A DNA stretch of 64,000 bases from Morchella semilibera (taxonomy: Eukaryota > Ascomycota > Pezizomycetes > Pezizales > Morchellaceae). Positions 46,337 to 57,016 of this stretch are shown here, one piece after another. A model generated the notes under the pieces. It was not told the origin of the DNA, searched no databases, and worked only from the letters and a program-made list of their open reading frames with translations. The stretch spans positions 1,128,190 to 1,192,189 of the forward strand of contig WBVU01000015.1 of assembly GCA_009192285.1 (NCBI GenBank), written 5' to 3'. Every line of letters begins with the position of its first letter. The stretch's first letter is position 1. A program made the translations under genes and the position numbers.

Positions 46337-48938
46337 ATGGTTCACCGGGGACGTGGCGCAAATAACTTCCGTGGCGGCGGCGGCGGCGGCGGCGATTTCG
46401 GTGGCCGCGGCAGAGGTAACAGAGGCGGAGGTAACAGAGGCGGAGGTCGAGGCCGTGGAGGAGGTCGTGGAGGCTACTTTCGACAATTAGGTACATCTCG
46501 ATCTTTCCCCTGATTCCAAAAACCACCAGTGCTAAGATCGTGGCAGAAAGCGAATACCGCAACTTCACCCTAGCAGACGAGGCCAAAAATACAGAACGGC
46601 ACCACGGGAACCACGCCAGTGGCTCACTCCGCCATGCAAAGATCTCGTTTATCGCCGCTGGGCACCTGGAGCCCTCTGACCTGCTGAAACCCATAAACGC
46701 AAACATCCCACCCGTCGAAGAGGGGCAGAGCCTGCAGATGCAACCACGGGCTCGACGAGCAACATCTGACTCGACAGAGGCGGAGGAGGAGGAGGGGGAG
46801 GATTTGGACATGCAGAGCGGCTCGCCTACTCAGCCCGCTGCCAGCGAGTTGCAGGATGACCTGAATCTGGAGAAACTCGATCTAAACCCACCGGAACAAC
46901 CGTTCGTCGTGGACGTCATTGGAGACTCCTCGTTGAAGCCAAAGGGGAAGAGCCCGTTCGCAATGCCCTTCTACTCCCCGGCCCGCGAACAGTCGCCCCA
47001 GAGACCGGGTTCCGCATGCTCCTCAAGCAGCGAACGTATTGTCTTCATCCCTCGTAACAGGCGGCCCGGCCTCTCACGCACCAGCTCAATGGCCAAGCAA
47101 CCAAACTCTCCCGCACCCAAGAAAAAGGCCCCATCCCCTAAGCGGGAGCCCATGCCACCTCCAAAAGAACCTACGCCATCCCCATCCCCACCCCCACCAG
47201 CGGAGGCCAAAGCCGTCGAAACCGTCGTCTCTCACACCACCATCACAACCGTCACAGATACCCTTCCCGCTGCCCCCACTCTCGACACCAAGCCCTTCAC
47301 CCGCTCCACAAAAGGCAACAAACGGCGCAAACCCCACCGACGCAAACGGGACGAAGAGGAAGAAGAGATCATCCGCGACTACATCGAGAATGTCGCCGCC
47401 ACTATGCGCGCCGAGGATGCCGAGGAACGTGGCGAAGCCGCCCCTGCCGTTAGCATGCGGGACCTTGGCGGTGACGACGACGACCACGACCCAGAGGATG
47501 CATGGTCATCTACTACAAACTCAGAGGAGGAGGCGGAAGATTCCGATGCGGTCAATGCGTACAAGTCCGTCTGGGAGGAGCACGAACTCGGTGACCTTGA
47601 TGCCCTCAGCACAGATTCCGAGGGCCCGCGAGGGCCCGTCGATACCGTCGTGGGGAAACGTAAACGCCCCAGTGGCGTGCAGTACCTCATCAAGTGGAAG
47701 GGGTATGAGACCGATGATGCAACTTGGGTCCTCGCAAAAACGCTCGACTCTGTCGCCGAAGAAAAGGTTACCGTGTACGAGAAGATTCTCCTACAGAAAG
47801 CCATCGACGCCGCGAATGCCGCCTTAAGCTCAGATGACAGCGATGACGACGGCGATACAGATGACAGTGACTGCGTTGACGACGAGCAGCTTGCGCGCTT
47901 CCTGCAGCGCCAGGAGGAAATGGGGATCACCGAGTCGGACCTGGAGCTCAACCTTGAGCTCGACGAGCTCATGGAACTCTCCTTCCCTGGCGGCGCCAGC
48001 AGCAGCAAGAAGAAGAAAGGCAAAGGCAAAGGCAAAGGCAAGTCCCGCTACCCCGATATCGCCGCCGACCCACGCACAGGGGAGTTCCCCAACGCTACTA
48101 GATTCGCCGACGCCTATGACGACTTTGACCCCATGGACTGGGAGCGTCCGAGCATCTCAATGAATAGGAAAGGCAAGAAGGGCAAGGGGAAGCAGATTGC
48201 GGTGCTAGGACTCAGCGACTCGGAGATGGAGGAGAACATTCGTAGTTCGTGGCAGAAGGATAGGGAGAAGAAGAAGGCACGGAAGCAGGAGAGAGAGGCA
48301 TTGAGGGCCGAGGGGCTCTTGGGACGAAATAGGACCGTGAGGGACCCGAAGGCAAAGTGGAAGGAGGGGATGAGTATGAAAGACCTCAAGGATGAGATTG
48401 CGCAGTTCCTACGCAGCGAGCTGTTAAGGTACCTATCCACTCACGTAAAAAGACTAAGAGAGAGGCGAACTAACAAAAGTCCAGCATGTCCCTTCCCCCC
48501 ATGTCCAAGGCAGACCGCAAGATGGCACACACTATCGCCGCCAACTTCGGGCTCAAGTCCAAGTCGTTCGGCAAGGCCAGATCTCGGTACACAACACTCT
48601 ACAAGACATCTGCCTCTAGCCGCTATGCCCAAGACGAAGATGCCATCCTCGCCATAATGTCACGCAAGAAGTTCTTTGGCCGCCCCGATGTCGGCGGCGG
48701 TCGTGGTCGTGGCGGTGGTGGCCGCGGCGGCGGTGGCAGCGGTGGTGGTGTAGGACATCATCGTGAGGGCGACATCGTCGGTGGCTCAGCCCCGGAGATT
48801 GCGGAGGATAATAAGGGCCGCAAGATGCTGGAGAAGATGGGGTACAGGACGGGGATGGCGCTGGGCGTCGATGGGAATAAGGGGATTGTGGTGCCGGTCG
48901 CGGCGGTGGTCAAGATTTCGAAGGCGGGGTTGGGCTAA
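46337..48938 (+). CDS. SQS1: Sqs1 (R3H and G-patch protein) with an internal chromodomain-like segment
   Basis: Three exons give 829 residues: 46337..46490, 46547..48428 and 48485..48938. The start is an RGG-rich N-terminus (residues 1-50), followed by [14 protein letters not shown]. The R3H domain is at about 679-740 ([20 protein letters not shown]), a Gly-rich linker follows, and the G-patch is at about 785-829 ([20 protein letters not shown]). This layout is that of Sqs1/Pfa1, which activates the helicase Prp43 in ribosome and spliceosome work. Unusually, residues about 416-470 read as a chromodomain ([20 protein letters not shown], then TW, then [17 protein letters not shown]) between acidic stretches. 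The frame is open across it with no splice site, so it is not a split neighbour. The splice acceptor at 46546 was chosen because it alone keeps the conserved frame. Confidence 0.9.
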
Positions 48939-50310
48939 TGCGGTACGGGGGGAAGATTTGGTCGGGCTTCGTTTCGGCTTTTCGCTTCTCTTTTCTTCTC
49001 TTCTTTTGTATTATTACTGCTGGTATGCTTTCCATGCTGTGGGAGGAGTGATGATTTTTCCCAAAGGGTAGGAAAAGGAATGGAGGGAAGGTGGAGGGGG
49101 GGGAGAGAGAATTGTAGCGCCTGTTTCATGTTGCCGGCAAAAGTTTGTCCTTTTTTTCTTTTTTATCTCTTTCGTTTTTTTTTTTTATTTTACATATATT
49201 CTGCTGCTTCTGATATTTCCTGTTGAATCCGGGACTGGTTTATCAAAGTAATCACTTGTGGAAACTTCATAATCGAAAACTTCATAATCGAGCTTGACGC
49301 ACTTGTCGGTACCAATCTGCTTCCCGTCTGTCTGTTCTGTTCTGCTCGTTTGATCGAAAAACGATGATGGGCTATATATAGATTAGTGGTGTGAATCATG
49401 GCCTCTCACTCGTGTCTTGGCAGATGCAATATCGACCGTGGAGATGCGGGAGATGAGGTGGGAGAGATAAGAAATCCGAGTGGGAGAGAGGGAGGGGAAG
49501 AAGAGTTTGGGGTATGCAACACATATAGATTAAGTACATGTACCTACACGTGGTCTCTCCTTACCACTGCAATTAAAGCCTGGGAAAGTCAATTCCAGCG
49601 TACGTTTCTTCCCAGCTAGAGTACATGTACGTACGCGTACGCCTCAACGACGGAGCCAAACGTCCTACATGAGCTACATGTACGTATGTAATAGAGAGTA
49701 CATGTAAGATGTACATACTACATGTATGTATGTCTGATGTACATACATGCGTAAAGTGATCGAAGGGAGCCGTATGTATTACCCCAGTAAACCAGCAGGA
49801 AGGAGGAACGGTGTCGAGAAAGAGCTGCATGCTGCCCCCAATCCCGGAGATCTTGTTGTCTCCCTTATTACATACATACATGTACATGTAAACAATTGAT
49901 CTCCCATACAGACCCCGACCCTCTATTATCTCCCGGATGTCCAAGACATTTGCGAAATCTCATGTATTAGTGTGGCCTATGTAGGAAATGATGAACCAAA
50001 GTAAAGCAGCCTGCGAAGTTTATGGACTCCTTAAGTACATACATGTAGATATTCTAAAGACTGATAATATATATATAGTAAACTACATGTACTTACTTGG
50101 ATGCTTTTAACAGTAAATACTCAAGATCACATGACCTTTATACATCAGAAAATTTCGCAATTGTCTTGAACATCCGGGAGATAGGGGGGCCAGCATTGGC
50201 AGCTTAAGGGATAGAGTGATCTATGAAGACGATCGATGTGGGGTTTTGTTTAGCTCGTGCTCGAGATGCTCTGTCTTTGCTGTGTCCTTGCCCGGCCATG
50301 TTTGTTTGCA

Positions 50311-50529
50311 GTGCAACTTACCCTGCACTTATACTTCCCAGAAAGAGTTGTTCCCGCCGAAGCGTGGCCTAAGTGGTGATTCACTGGGCTTCGTGCCGAG
50401 ACACCTACGGTTCAACTCCGGGTGGGAGCGGTGATCAGAATGCCCAACATGGTAGCGACGCTCTTGAGGGATGATACTGATCACGTAAGTCTTTTGTCTT
50501 TTTTTCCTTTTTTCCCTTTTTTTTTTTTT
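50311..50529 (+). mobile_element. tRNA-derived SINE, copy C
   Basis: The only copy on the plus strand. A box TGGCCTAAGTGG at 50365-50376, B box GGTTCAACTCC at 50409-50419, 32 bases between. The 3' end is a T-rich tail (about 50490-50529). The head shares GTGCAACTTACCCTGCACTT-like text with copy B. Confidence 0.87.
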
Positions 50530-52050
50530 GATGCGTGCTTTTGTGGGGGAGGTTACGGCTTTTAGCACTGCCCCGCGCCTGCCCGGCTCGGTGGCGGGGT
50601 AAAAGGCTTACAGGGCATTATGTATCTGAGAGCCTTTCTATTTACTGTCTTGTAATCGTATTATTTCTCAATCTGCTCCCCTCCCTTTCTCTATCCGCTA
50701 GCTACAATGAAGTGACCATGATAAAAACCCATATGTGGAGGGGTTACATACTGATAGCCGGAAAGGGGGGAGTGTGCAGGTGTTCACAGTGAGTGAGGGG
50801 GTGTCAATAGATGGTGATGATATCGTCGGTGATAGCAGAAGGTGCCTAGGGTGCTGGGCGCAGGGCGCAGGAATGGAGTGTGTATAGAGTTTTGTGTTTA
50901 ACTTTTCTAAAATGGTGGGGAGTGCAAAGTACATGTACCGAGCTGCTGCTAGCTCTGATGATACATGTAAGTACCTGGTGTCTACGGGGTTCAGTCTTTG
51001 GATCAAGATGAGGGTGTTGTACTACTACATGTACTATACACCACGTTTCTGGGCGGGGTGGAATATACATGTCCATGTAGCTCGGCCGTGTAGGGCCTTT
51101 GTGGTAGGAGAGCGTAAGTTTGTTCTCCTTCCTCTCGTGGTTTAGAGGGATATCCACCTCCCCTTTTTATTCCCCCTAGTCCTGCTTAAAAGTACTCTTT
51201 TCTCATGGTGATAGCTCTTAGCAACTTTTGCTTTTCCTTGGGGGACCAGCACCCAGAACTCGCCCAGCCAACCACAAACACCACGGCACCGAGCTACTGA
51301 AATTACACAAAGTAACATGCGATCCTTAATACTGGCTGTCCGGTTGACCCTAAAACTATGTAATGTTACATACTATGGTATTAATAAATACCCCAGGTCC
51401 TCAATGTTCAGTTTTCAAAATGCACTGGCAAATGGTGAGTACTATGCTGTAGCGGGCACTGGGATTGGAACAAGCCCTCGTGCTGACATTTGTGGCAGGG
51501 CCAAAATGGCACTGACGCTGACATGTGAGGGAGGCATCGGACAGGACAGTGAATGTGAAAAGAAAAAGGTAGGCTTCGGGGCGCTTGATAGGCTTTGGGG
51601 AAGGGGGGGGGGGGGGTTGTTTAATTCATTAATTGTATATGCATAAGCTTCGGGACTTGGTAAGCTCAGGGCTTGGTAAACTTTGGGGCTTGGTGAAAAC
51701 GAAAAAAAAAAAAAAAAAAAAAAAGCCCTCCCATTGTAGTAAATGATCCATTTTAACCTAGCGGTTTTGTACTCTTTCTCCTTCCTACAATTAAGATTGT
51801 GAACTGGTTGATTAGAACCTATTGCTCCTCCTTCATTATTGACTATATACATCTTCTGCAGATAGCCCCAAATTTATGGGATACTTGAACCACTGACATG
51901 ACATTGTCCCATAATTAATGGGCGCGGCCATATGAAGTATGTAACTCCTGACAGCTGATATCCCAACCCCCGCGCTTGCTATAGTATATAGTTTTCTCTA
52001 GACCCAAGATGTACCGAATACCACAATACCCATTTTTACTTTGGGGAAGA

Positions 52051-52272
52051 TATTGCGGGTTGACAAAAGTTCTCGTGATTTCTGCACAGCAACCAGCAGA
52101 AACTTTCTAAGGACTTAAACCTAGGTACTATGTTCTAATAGCCTTCAGCTCTCTAGTCATACCAATATCCTTCTCGTATCTCTACTTAGTTACATGTAGT
52201 AGTCGCCAAGTTATAGTCGTTTCGTGACCTATCCTTGTATAAAATCACGAGAACTTTTGCCACCCTACAATA
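52051..52272. mobile_element. Inverted-repeat element (MITE-like), TATTGYGGGT family
   Basis: The left end TATTGCGGGTTGACAAAAGT continues TCTCGTGATT; the reverse complement of the right end reads TATTGTAGGGTGGCAAAAGT then the same TCTCGTGATT. The inner 18 bases, CAAAAGTTCTCGTGATTT, match perfectly. No ORF. A related element with the same terminal start lies at 56624-56772. Confidence 0.6.
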
Positions 52273-52285
52273 CGTATGCTATGGG

Positions 52286-52577
52286 GTATGGTGCGGTAAA
52301 TGTGTCAAAGGTAATTTTACCACCGGTGGCATAGGCGCTGAATTTCAGTTCTTGTTCCAGTATAAAAGCTAATTTTCAGTCTTCTTGCTGCGCTATCATG
52401 ACTACAAACACTTATGAAGGTTTCCCACCAGTAGAAAAACTCCCCACCGGTAGACAATAGGGCTCATACATTGGCCATAAAAAGTGACATCATAGGTCAT
52501 GGTATTATTTTCACCACCGGTGGTAAAATAATTTACTATCGTTGGTAAAATTACTTTTGACACATTTGCCGCTCCAT
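52286..52577. mobile_element. MITE-like element with 9-10 bp target duplication
   Basis: The left end TATGGTGCGGTAAATGTGTC and the reverse complement of the right end TATGGAGCGGCAAATGTGTC stay similar for about 40 bases. ATGCTATGGG stands directly outside on both sides (52276-52285 and 52578-52587). A 9-10 bp duplication suggests a Mutator-type origin. CACCGGTG palindromes occur inside. No ORF. Confidence 0.7.
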
Positions 52578-52689
52578 ATGCTATGGGACCAGGCTTGCCA
52601 TAGTATCGAATACCCCACCCAACCGAACGAGCTCTTAGGAGATAAATCAAACCAAATGGGAAAAGGAGGGGGGGGGGGGGGGGGGGGAT

Positions 52690-52890
52690 GAAAAACAAAA
52701 AAATAATATAGAGAAAAAAAAGGCAAAAGACTTACGTGATCAGTATCATCCCTCAAGAGCGTCGCTACCATGTTGGGCATTCTGATCACCGCTCCCACCC
52801 GGAGTTGAACCGTAGGTGTCTCGGTACGAAGCCCAGTGAATCACCACTTAGGCCACGCTTCGGCGGGGACAATCTGTTCTGGGAAGTATA
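52690..52890 (-). mobile_element. tRNA-derived SINE, copy D
   Basis: A box at 52844-52855 and B box at 52801-52811 on the minus strand. It shares the same body as copies A-C, but its head is shorter, ending at the GGGAAGTATAA text near 52890. The tail abuts the 20-base G run at 52668-52687. Confidence 0.85.
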
Positions 52891-54054
52891 AAACCAGGAC
52901 TCCACACGCACACCGTGCGCGCTAGCCGCATGTAGCGGAAAGGCACTGCAAGCGGGCTATACGCACACACATCTGGTACGGGAGAAATGATGTAAGTGTA
53001 CATATTGTATGCACATACAATATCTTATTCCACTGCTCACTCCATTGAAGTTGGTGAACATATAAACAGAACCCATACCCGCACCAGAAACTCCATCATA
53101 TGATATCACTCGCTGCCCAGAACCCAGCTAATTGGGAGGGTTTCTTCCACCGGCAGGATACTGGGATCCGGGAATCACCTCATCTGACCGACAAGCGTCA
53201 AGCCCAACCCAATATACCTCTCCTAAAAGAAATCTGGCGCGGTGTAACGTCTATATTTGCGATTAATTTTCGCATCGCATTGATGTCTAGTCCAACTAGC
53301 TAGCTGCAGGGAGGGTGCTGTGGACTCTGTACAGTTTACGCGCAGTCTCCCCCTTTCTGTTTCTTTTAGAAAGAGAATGTTGGGGGGGGGGGGGGTTACT
53401 CACTCGGTCGTCTCTATATGTATAGCCGCGCCCGTAAAGTTTTGGCACCCTGTAAAAAAAATCTGCGGTTACAAAATATTTCGACCCCCCCCTCAAAAAA
53501 TAAGTACATGTACTTAACATTACAAAGCGTCGTGATAGACAGCAGTGTGGAAATATGTAGGTACATATGTAGCTATAAACTTCTCTTTGCAGTCATTCTT
53601 ATCCGGTTTATATCACGATATTTTGAGCTCATGAGCTTCGAGACTGGGGGTGTCAAAACTTTGTGAACCCGGCTGTATTTCCCACCCAAAACTCGTTTTT
53701 TTGGACCACATAACCAAGCATACATGTACATGTATGTATGTATACAGCATTAAAAAAACGGGGTGGAATCACCATCATAGGACCATCAAATTTAGCGACC
53801 AACACTATACCGTATTCTTACTATATTACTAGTGAATCCATAATCTTTTTCCTGTACTGTAATTTTCAATACGCCGCGCCGGGCCAAAAGAACAAAAGAT
53901 AAACACAAGAAACTTTTAAAATCTAAAACACATAAAAAAAAAGGAAAGCCCAGCATCTATCTAGTCCCAATAACAAAAACCAACCCAACGCTAAAAACGC
54001 CAGATAGGACCCTCTTTTATTCCCTCCCCCACCCCGCTCCTAAAACATATACCT

Positions 54055-55978
54055 CTACTTCCGTCTCCCTTTCCCCTTCCCCTTCTTCCCCCCACCCCCG
54101 CCACCGCCACCGCCAGCACTAGGAACCGGCGTAGCATGTGAAGGATTATCACGCAAATGATTAAACATCTTCGTATTCGATGGAAAACTCTGTCTACACG
54201 TCGCACATGTATTCGCTTTCCCCTCTTCCGAGCCCGTTGATGCAGCGGCTGCTGCAGCAGCTGCACGCTTTGCCTTCTTTGCCTTTGCCTTCCCAATTTT
54301 CGTGGTGGGGGTGGCCCCTGGTTCGGCGTCGGAAGTGTTAAGGGCGAGGTTTGACAGGTCTGACTCGGTACCGCGGAGGCGGGAGTTGAAGGTGGAGGTG
54401 GAGACGTAGTCGTCATTCTCGGAGTCTTCTGCTTCGGAGGAGGGGGGAGGGGAGGGCCTTATAGACTCTTCTCCTTCTTCTTCCTTGGGCTCTACCGGCT
54501 TCACAGTAGGCTCTTCTTTACGCGCCTCTACATCGGAGAGCACATCTTCCACCTCTTCTACGGCGGATATATAGTCGTCTTGTTTGGCATCGTCGCCGTC
54601 GATAGGCTTATACTCCTCCGGCCTCTTCCACCCACGCACATCCCGGTCGAGATCAAACTCCCTGTTTTCCTTCCGCATCTGCTTCTTCAGCTCCCACACG
54701 GCCTTTGCATGCTTTTTCGAGCGCTCATGCGCATTCATTGGCCCCTCCGACCCAAACGTCTTTTTGCAGACAATACACTCGTATCGTATCGGCTCCTCCT
54801 CCTCCCCCTCCTCCTCTTCCTCCCCCTCCTGCCGCCCCCGCGCCTCACTATCCTCGTCGGCATCATCTTCGTCGCCCGAGGCGGGCTCGGTGTCATCATC
54901 GTACAGTTCGTCGAGGACCTCATCGGAGACGACAGTCCAGTCGGCAGCTTTGTAGTTGCGCAGCTTTGCGGCGTTTTCGGCGCGCTGGCGGGCGGCTTGC
55001 TCCTTTGAGGCAGCGAGGAGAGCGGCTTGCCGCTGCTTCTCATTCTGGGCGTTGGGGATAAAGCGGGGGTCTCGTTTTCTGATAAAGAGGGCGAAGGACT
55101 ATTCTCGTCAACTGTGAGCTCGTCTACAACACCAGGGTGGATCAAAAAGGTTTGGGGGGGTTGATTGCGCGACATACCCGCACGGTGTCATTAAACTCCC
55201 GTATAGCCGCATCCCGCAGTTTCTTATTCTCCTTCTCCATTAGCCTCTTAATCTTCCTGTCCGGCGCATCTGAGTATCGGTAAACATCACACCAGCTGAA
55301 TGACTTCACGGTACAAAAGTTCCCCCACGCGGAATAGAAACCCTTAACCCAATCGCCATGCTCGCTCCCAGCACCCCCAAAGTCTGGGTAGTACACGGGG
55401 TCAACATGCTCCCACTCGGCCGCTGACGCCTCCTCTTTAGCCAGTTTCGCAAACGCCCGGCCTACAACGACATAGAACGACTGTGGGTTCTTCTCGTCAT
55501 ATGACAGCTTCGTCCCAAACCGCGAGAACCACCCCATGACATCCTCCGTGGTCGTGAGATTCGTTACCCCGCTCCCGGCGCTACCGCTGCCGCCACCGCC
55601 AACATCCCCACCGTCGTTGCGCAATATAGCGTCGCGATGAGAGTCGTACCAGGCGCGCTCCTGCGGATCGGAGATCACCTCGTAGGCTGCCTGCACTTCC
55701 GTAAAGAGCTTCGTTGCGCGCTCCGTGTCGTTGTAGTTGCGGTCCGGGTGCAGCTCGAGCGCCTTTTTCTTGTACGCCTTTTTGATACTACCCCATCACA
55801 TTTCTTTTAGATACTAGCTACTCCTCACAAAAAGGGAAGGAAGGAAATGAAAGTCATACTCGTCCTGCGTGGCGTCGCGCGGGACCCCTAGGAGTTCATA
55901 GTAGCAAGTCTTCACTGCCGTCGAGTCGGTCCCAGAGGCGCTGCTGGGGTCGCTTTCTGCGGAGCTGCCTTGACCCAT
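54055..55978 (-). CDS. JJJ1: Jjj1-like J-protein with two C2H2 zinc fingers (DNAJC21 homologue)
   Basis: Three exons give 590 residues: 55860..55978, 55178..55787 and 54055..55098. The J domain starts at about residue 25 (CYYELLGVPRDATQDDIKKA), carries the HPD motif in LELHPDRNYND and ends QAAYEVISDPQERAWYDSHR. The zuotin-like middle follows (YYPDFGG, GFYSAWGNFCTVKSFSWCDV). Two zinc fingers come after: CIVCKKTFGSEGPMNAHERS and CATCRQSFPSNTKMFNHLRD, with acidic stretches between, and a Lys/Gly-rich C-terminus. Jjj1 stimulates cytosolic Hsp70 to recycle Arx1 from pre-60S ribosomes. All parts are in frame. Long Glu runs near 54790-54830 (minus strand) are low complexity but typical. Confidence 0.95.
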
Positions 55979-57016
55979 CGTGAGTTTGGTAGTGGTGGGG
56001 TTGGTGGGGTGTGTTTTGGTAGGTGGGTTGCTATCACAAAATTCAGGCCGCGATCCTGGTACAAAGTCTTGGTATTTTTTAGTAAATTAACCCTAACCCC
56101 GATGAACAGTACTGTTATAGTAGGTGTTTGAATTTTTTCTGGGAATGATCTGAGTGGCCCTCTTCTTCTTTTCTTTCTAGGTGGTTTTGATTTGAGAGAT
56201 GGTGGGCCGTATTGAGCCTGTCTTGAGTGGATGTTTGGATAGACGCAGGGTGTTGTGGTTGGAAAGCAGAGAAGATGATGTCCTGGGAAGATTTGAAGTA
56301 GACGGACGGTGTTGCAGACAAAGAAAGAAAAATTACAGATATCATTATATCTACAACAAAGTACGTGGCCTCAAATGCCGGATATCTCCATGGGAATACG
56401 TAGCCGGCGCAGACATTTGGTAACGAGATCATGGGCTATCACTCGGTGCTTTACCATCTTTTGTTATACGTAGTAATACACGTCAAGTATTATCCATTCA
56501 CCCCTCTATCGGCACTTAGGGCTGCATCTCACTTCCACAAGCTACAAAGGGTATAGGCCTTCTCTTCCCCATCATTCATAATCTTGAAGGTAGTGTTGGT
56601 ATACTTTTGCAACCACCTATATGTATTGTGGGTTGTCAAAATTACCCGGACACCTGATGCAAGACCGTCAAGCTATATACCGGTATTAAATAGGCTGGCG
56701 AGTATTTCTTAAATTTCTTGGAGAAATTTAGGACTGTTTGTTGCATCCGGATAATTTTGGCAAACCGTAATATCAAGGGTATACTAGGAAAAGAAAAAGA
56801 CCAAACCACTCTAAGAATGAGAAAAGTCCAAGCCCCCCAAATTGAACAATACATCGCCTCACTCCATTTATATATTAATAATAAACTATAGATATGAAAG
56901 GAACACACTAGGCTAGAAGCTCCAAATATATAATCCTTGGCTCAACTCGTAAAAGGCGGACATTATTTGAATCATCTAAACTAAAGAATGGCCGGGGCCT
57001 AAATTACTACATGTAA
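55979..57016. other. Intergenic between JJJ1 and the DUF3638 gene
   Basis: About 1 kb with no gene recognised; it should contain the JJJ1 promoter and the 3' end of the DUF3638 gene. An inverted-repeat element lies at 56624-56772, and TACATGTA at 57008 sits just past the DUF3638 stop codon. Confidence 0.45.
56624..56772. mobile_element. Inverted-repeat element (MITE-like), TATTGYGGGT family
   Basis: The left end TATTGTGGGTTGTCAAAATT and the reverse complement of the right end TATTACGGTTTGCCAAAATT continue as ACCCGGA/ATCCGGA, five differences in 27 bases. The terminus resembles that of the element at 52051-52272. No ORF; no certain target duplication. Confidence 0.5.

Larger units (their letters stand above)
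48939..54054. other. Large gene-free region rich in repeats
   Basis: 5.1 kb between convergent genes with no recognised protein. It holds two SINE copies (C, D), two adjacent inverted-repeat elements (52051-52272, 52286-52577) and 16 TACATGTA palindromes, ten of them between 49535 and 50091. A short tandem repeat built on GGGGCTTGGTAAA lies at 51565-51700, with a run of about 23 A after it. The 20-base G run is at 52668-52687. Confidence 0.5.

Noticed and set aside
46128-46811. 227-residue minus-strand ORF over the SQS1 start
   Set aside because: Antisense to the RGG-rich N-terminus of SQS1; compositionally biased and without motif.
47039-47827. 262-residue plus-strand ORF inside SQS1
   Set aside because: Alternate-frame shadow of the SQS1 disordered region (Pro/Ser/His-rich).
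50340-50430. A functional tRNA gene on the basis of A and B boxes
   Set aside because: The same segment occurs four times with a shared downstream body and T-rich tail, and the acceptor stem does not pair well; it is a SINE head.
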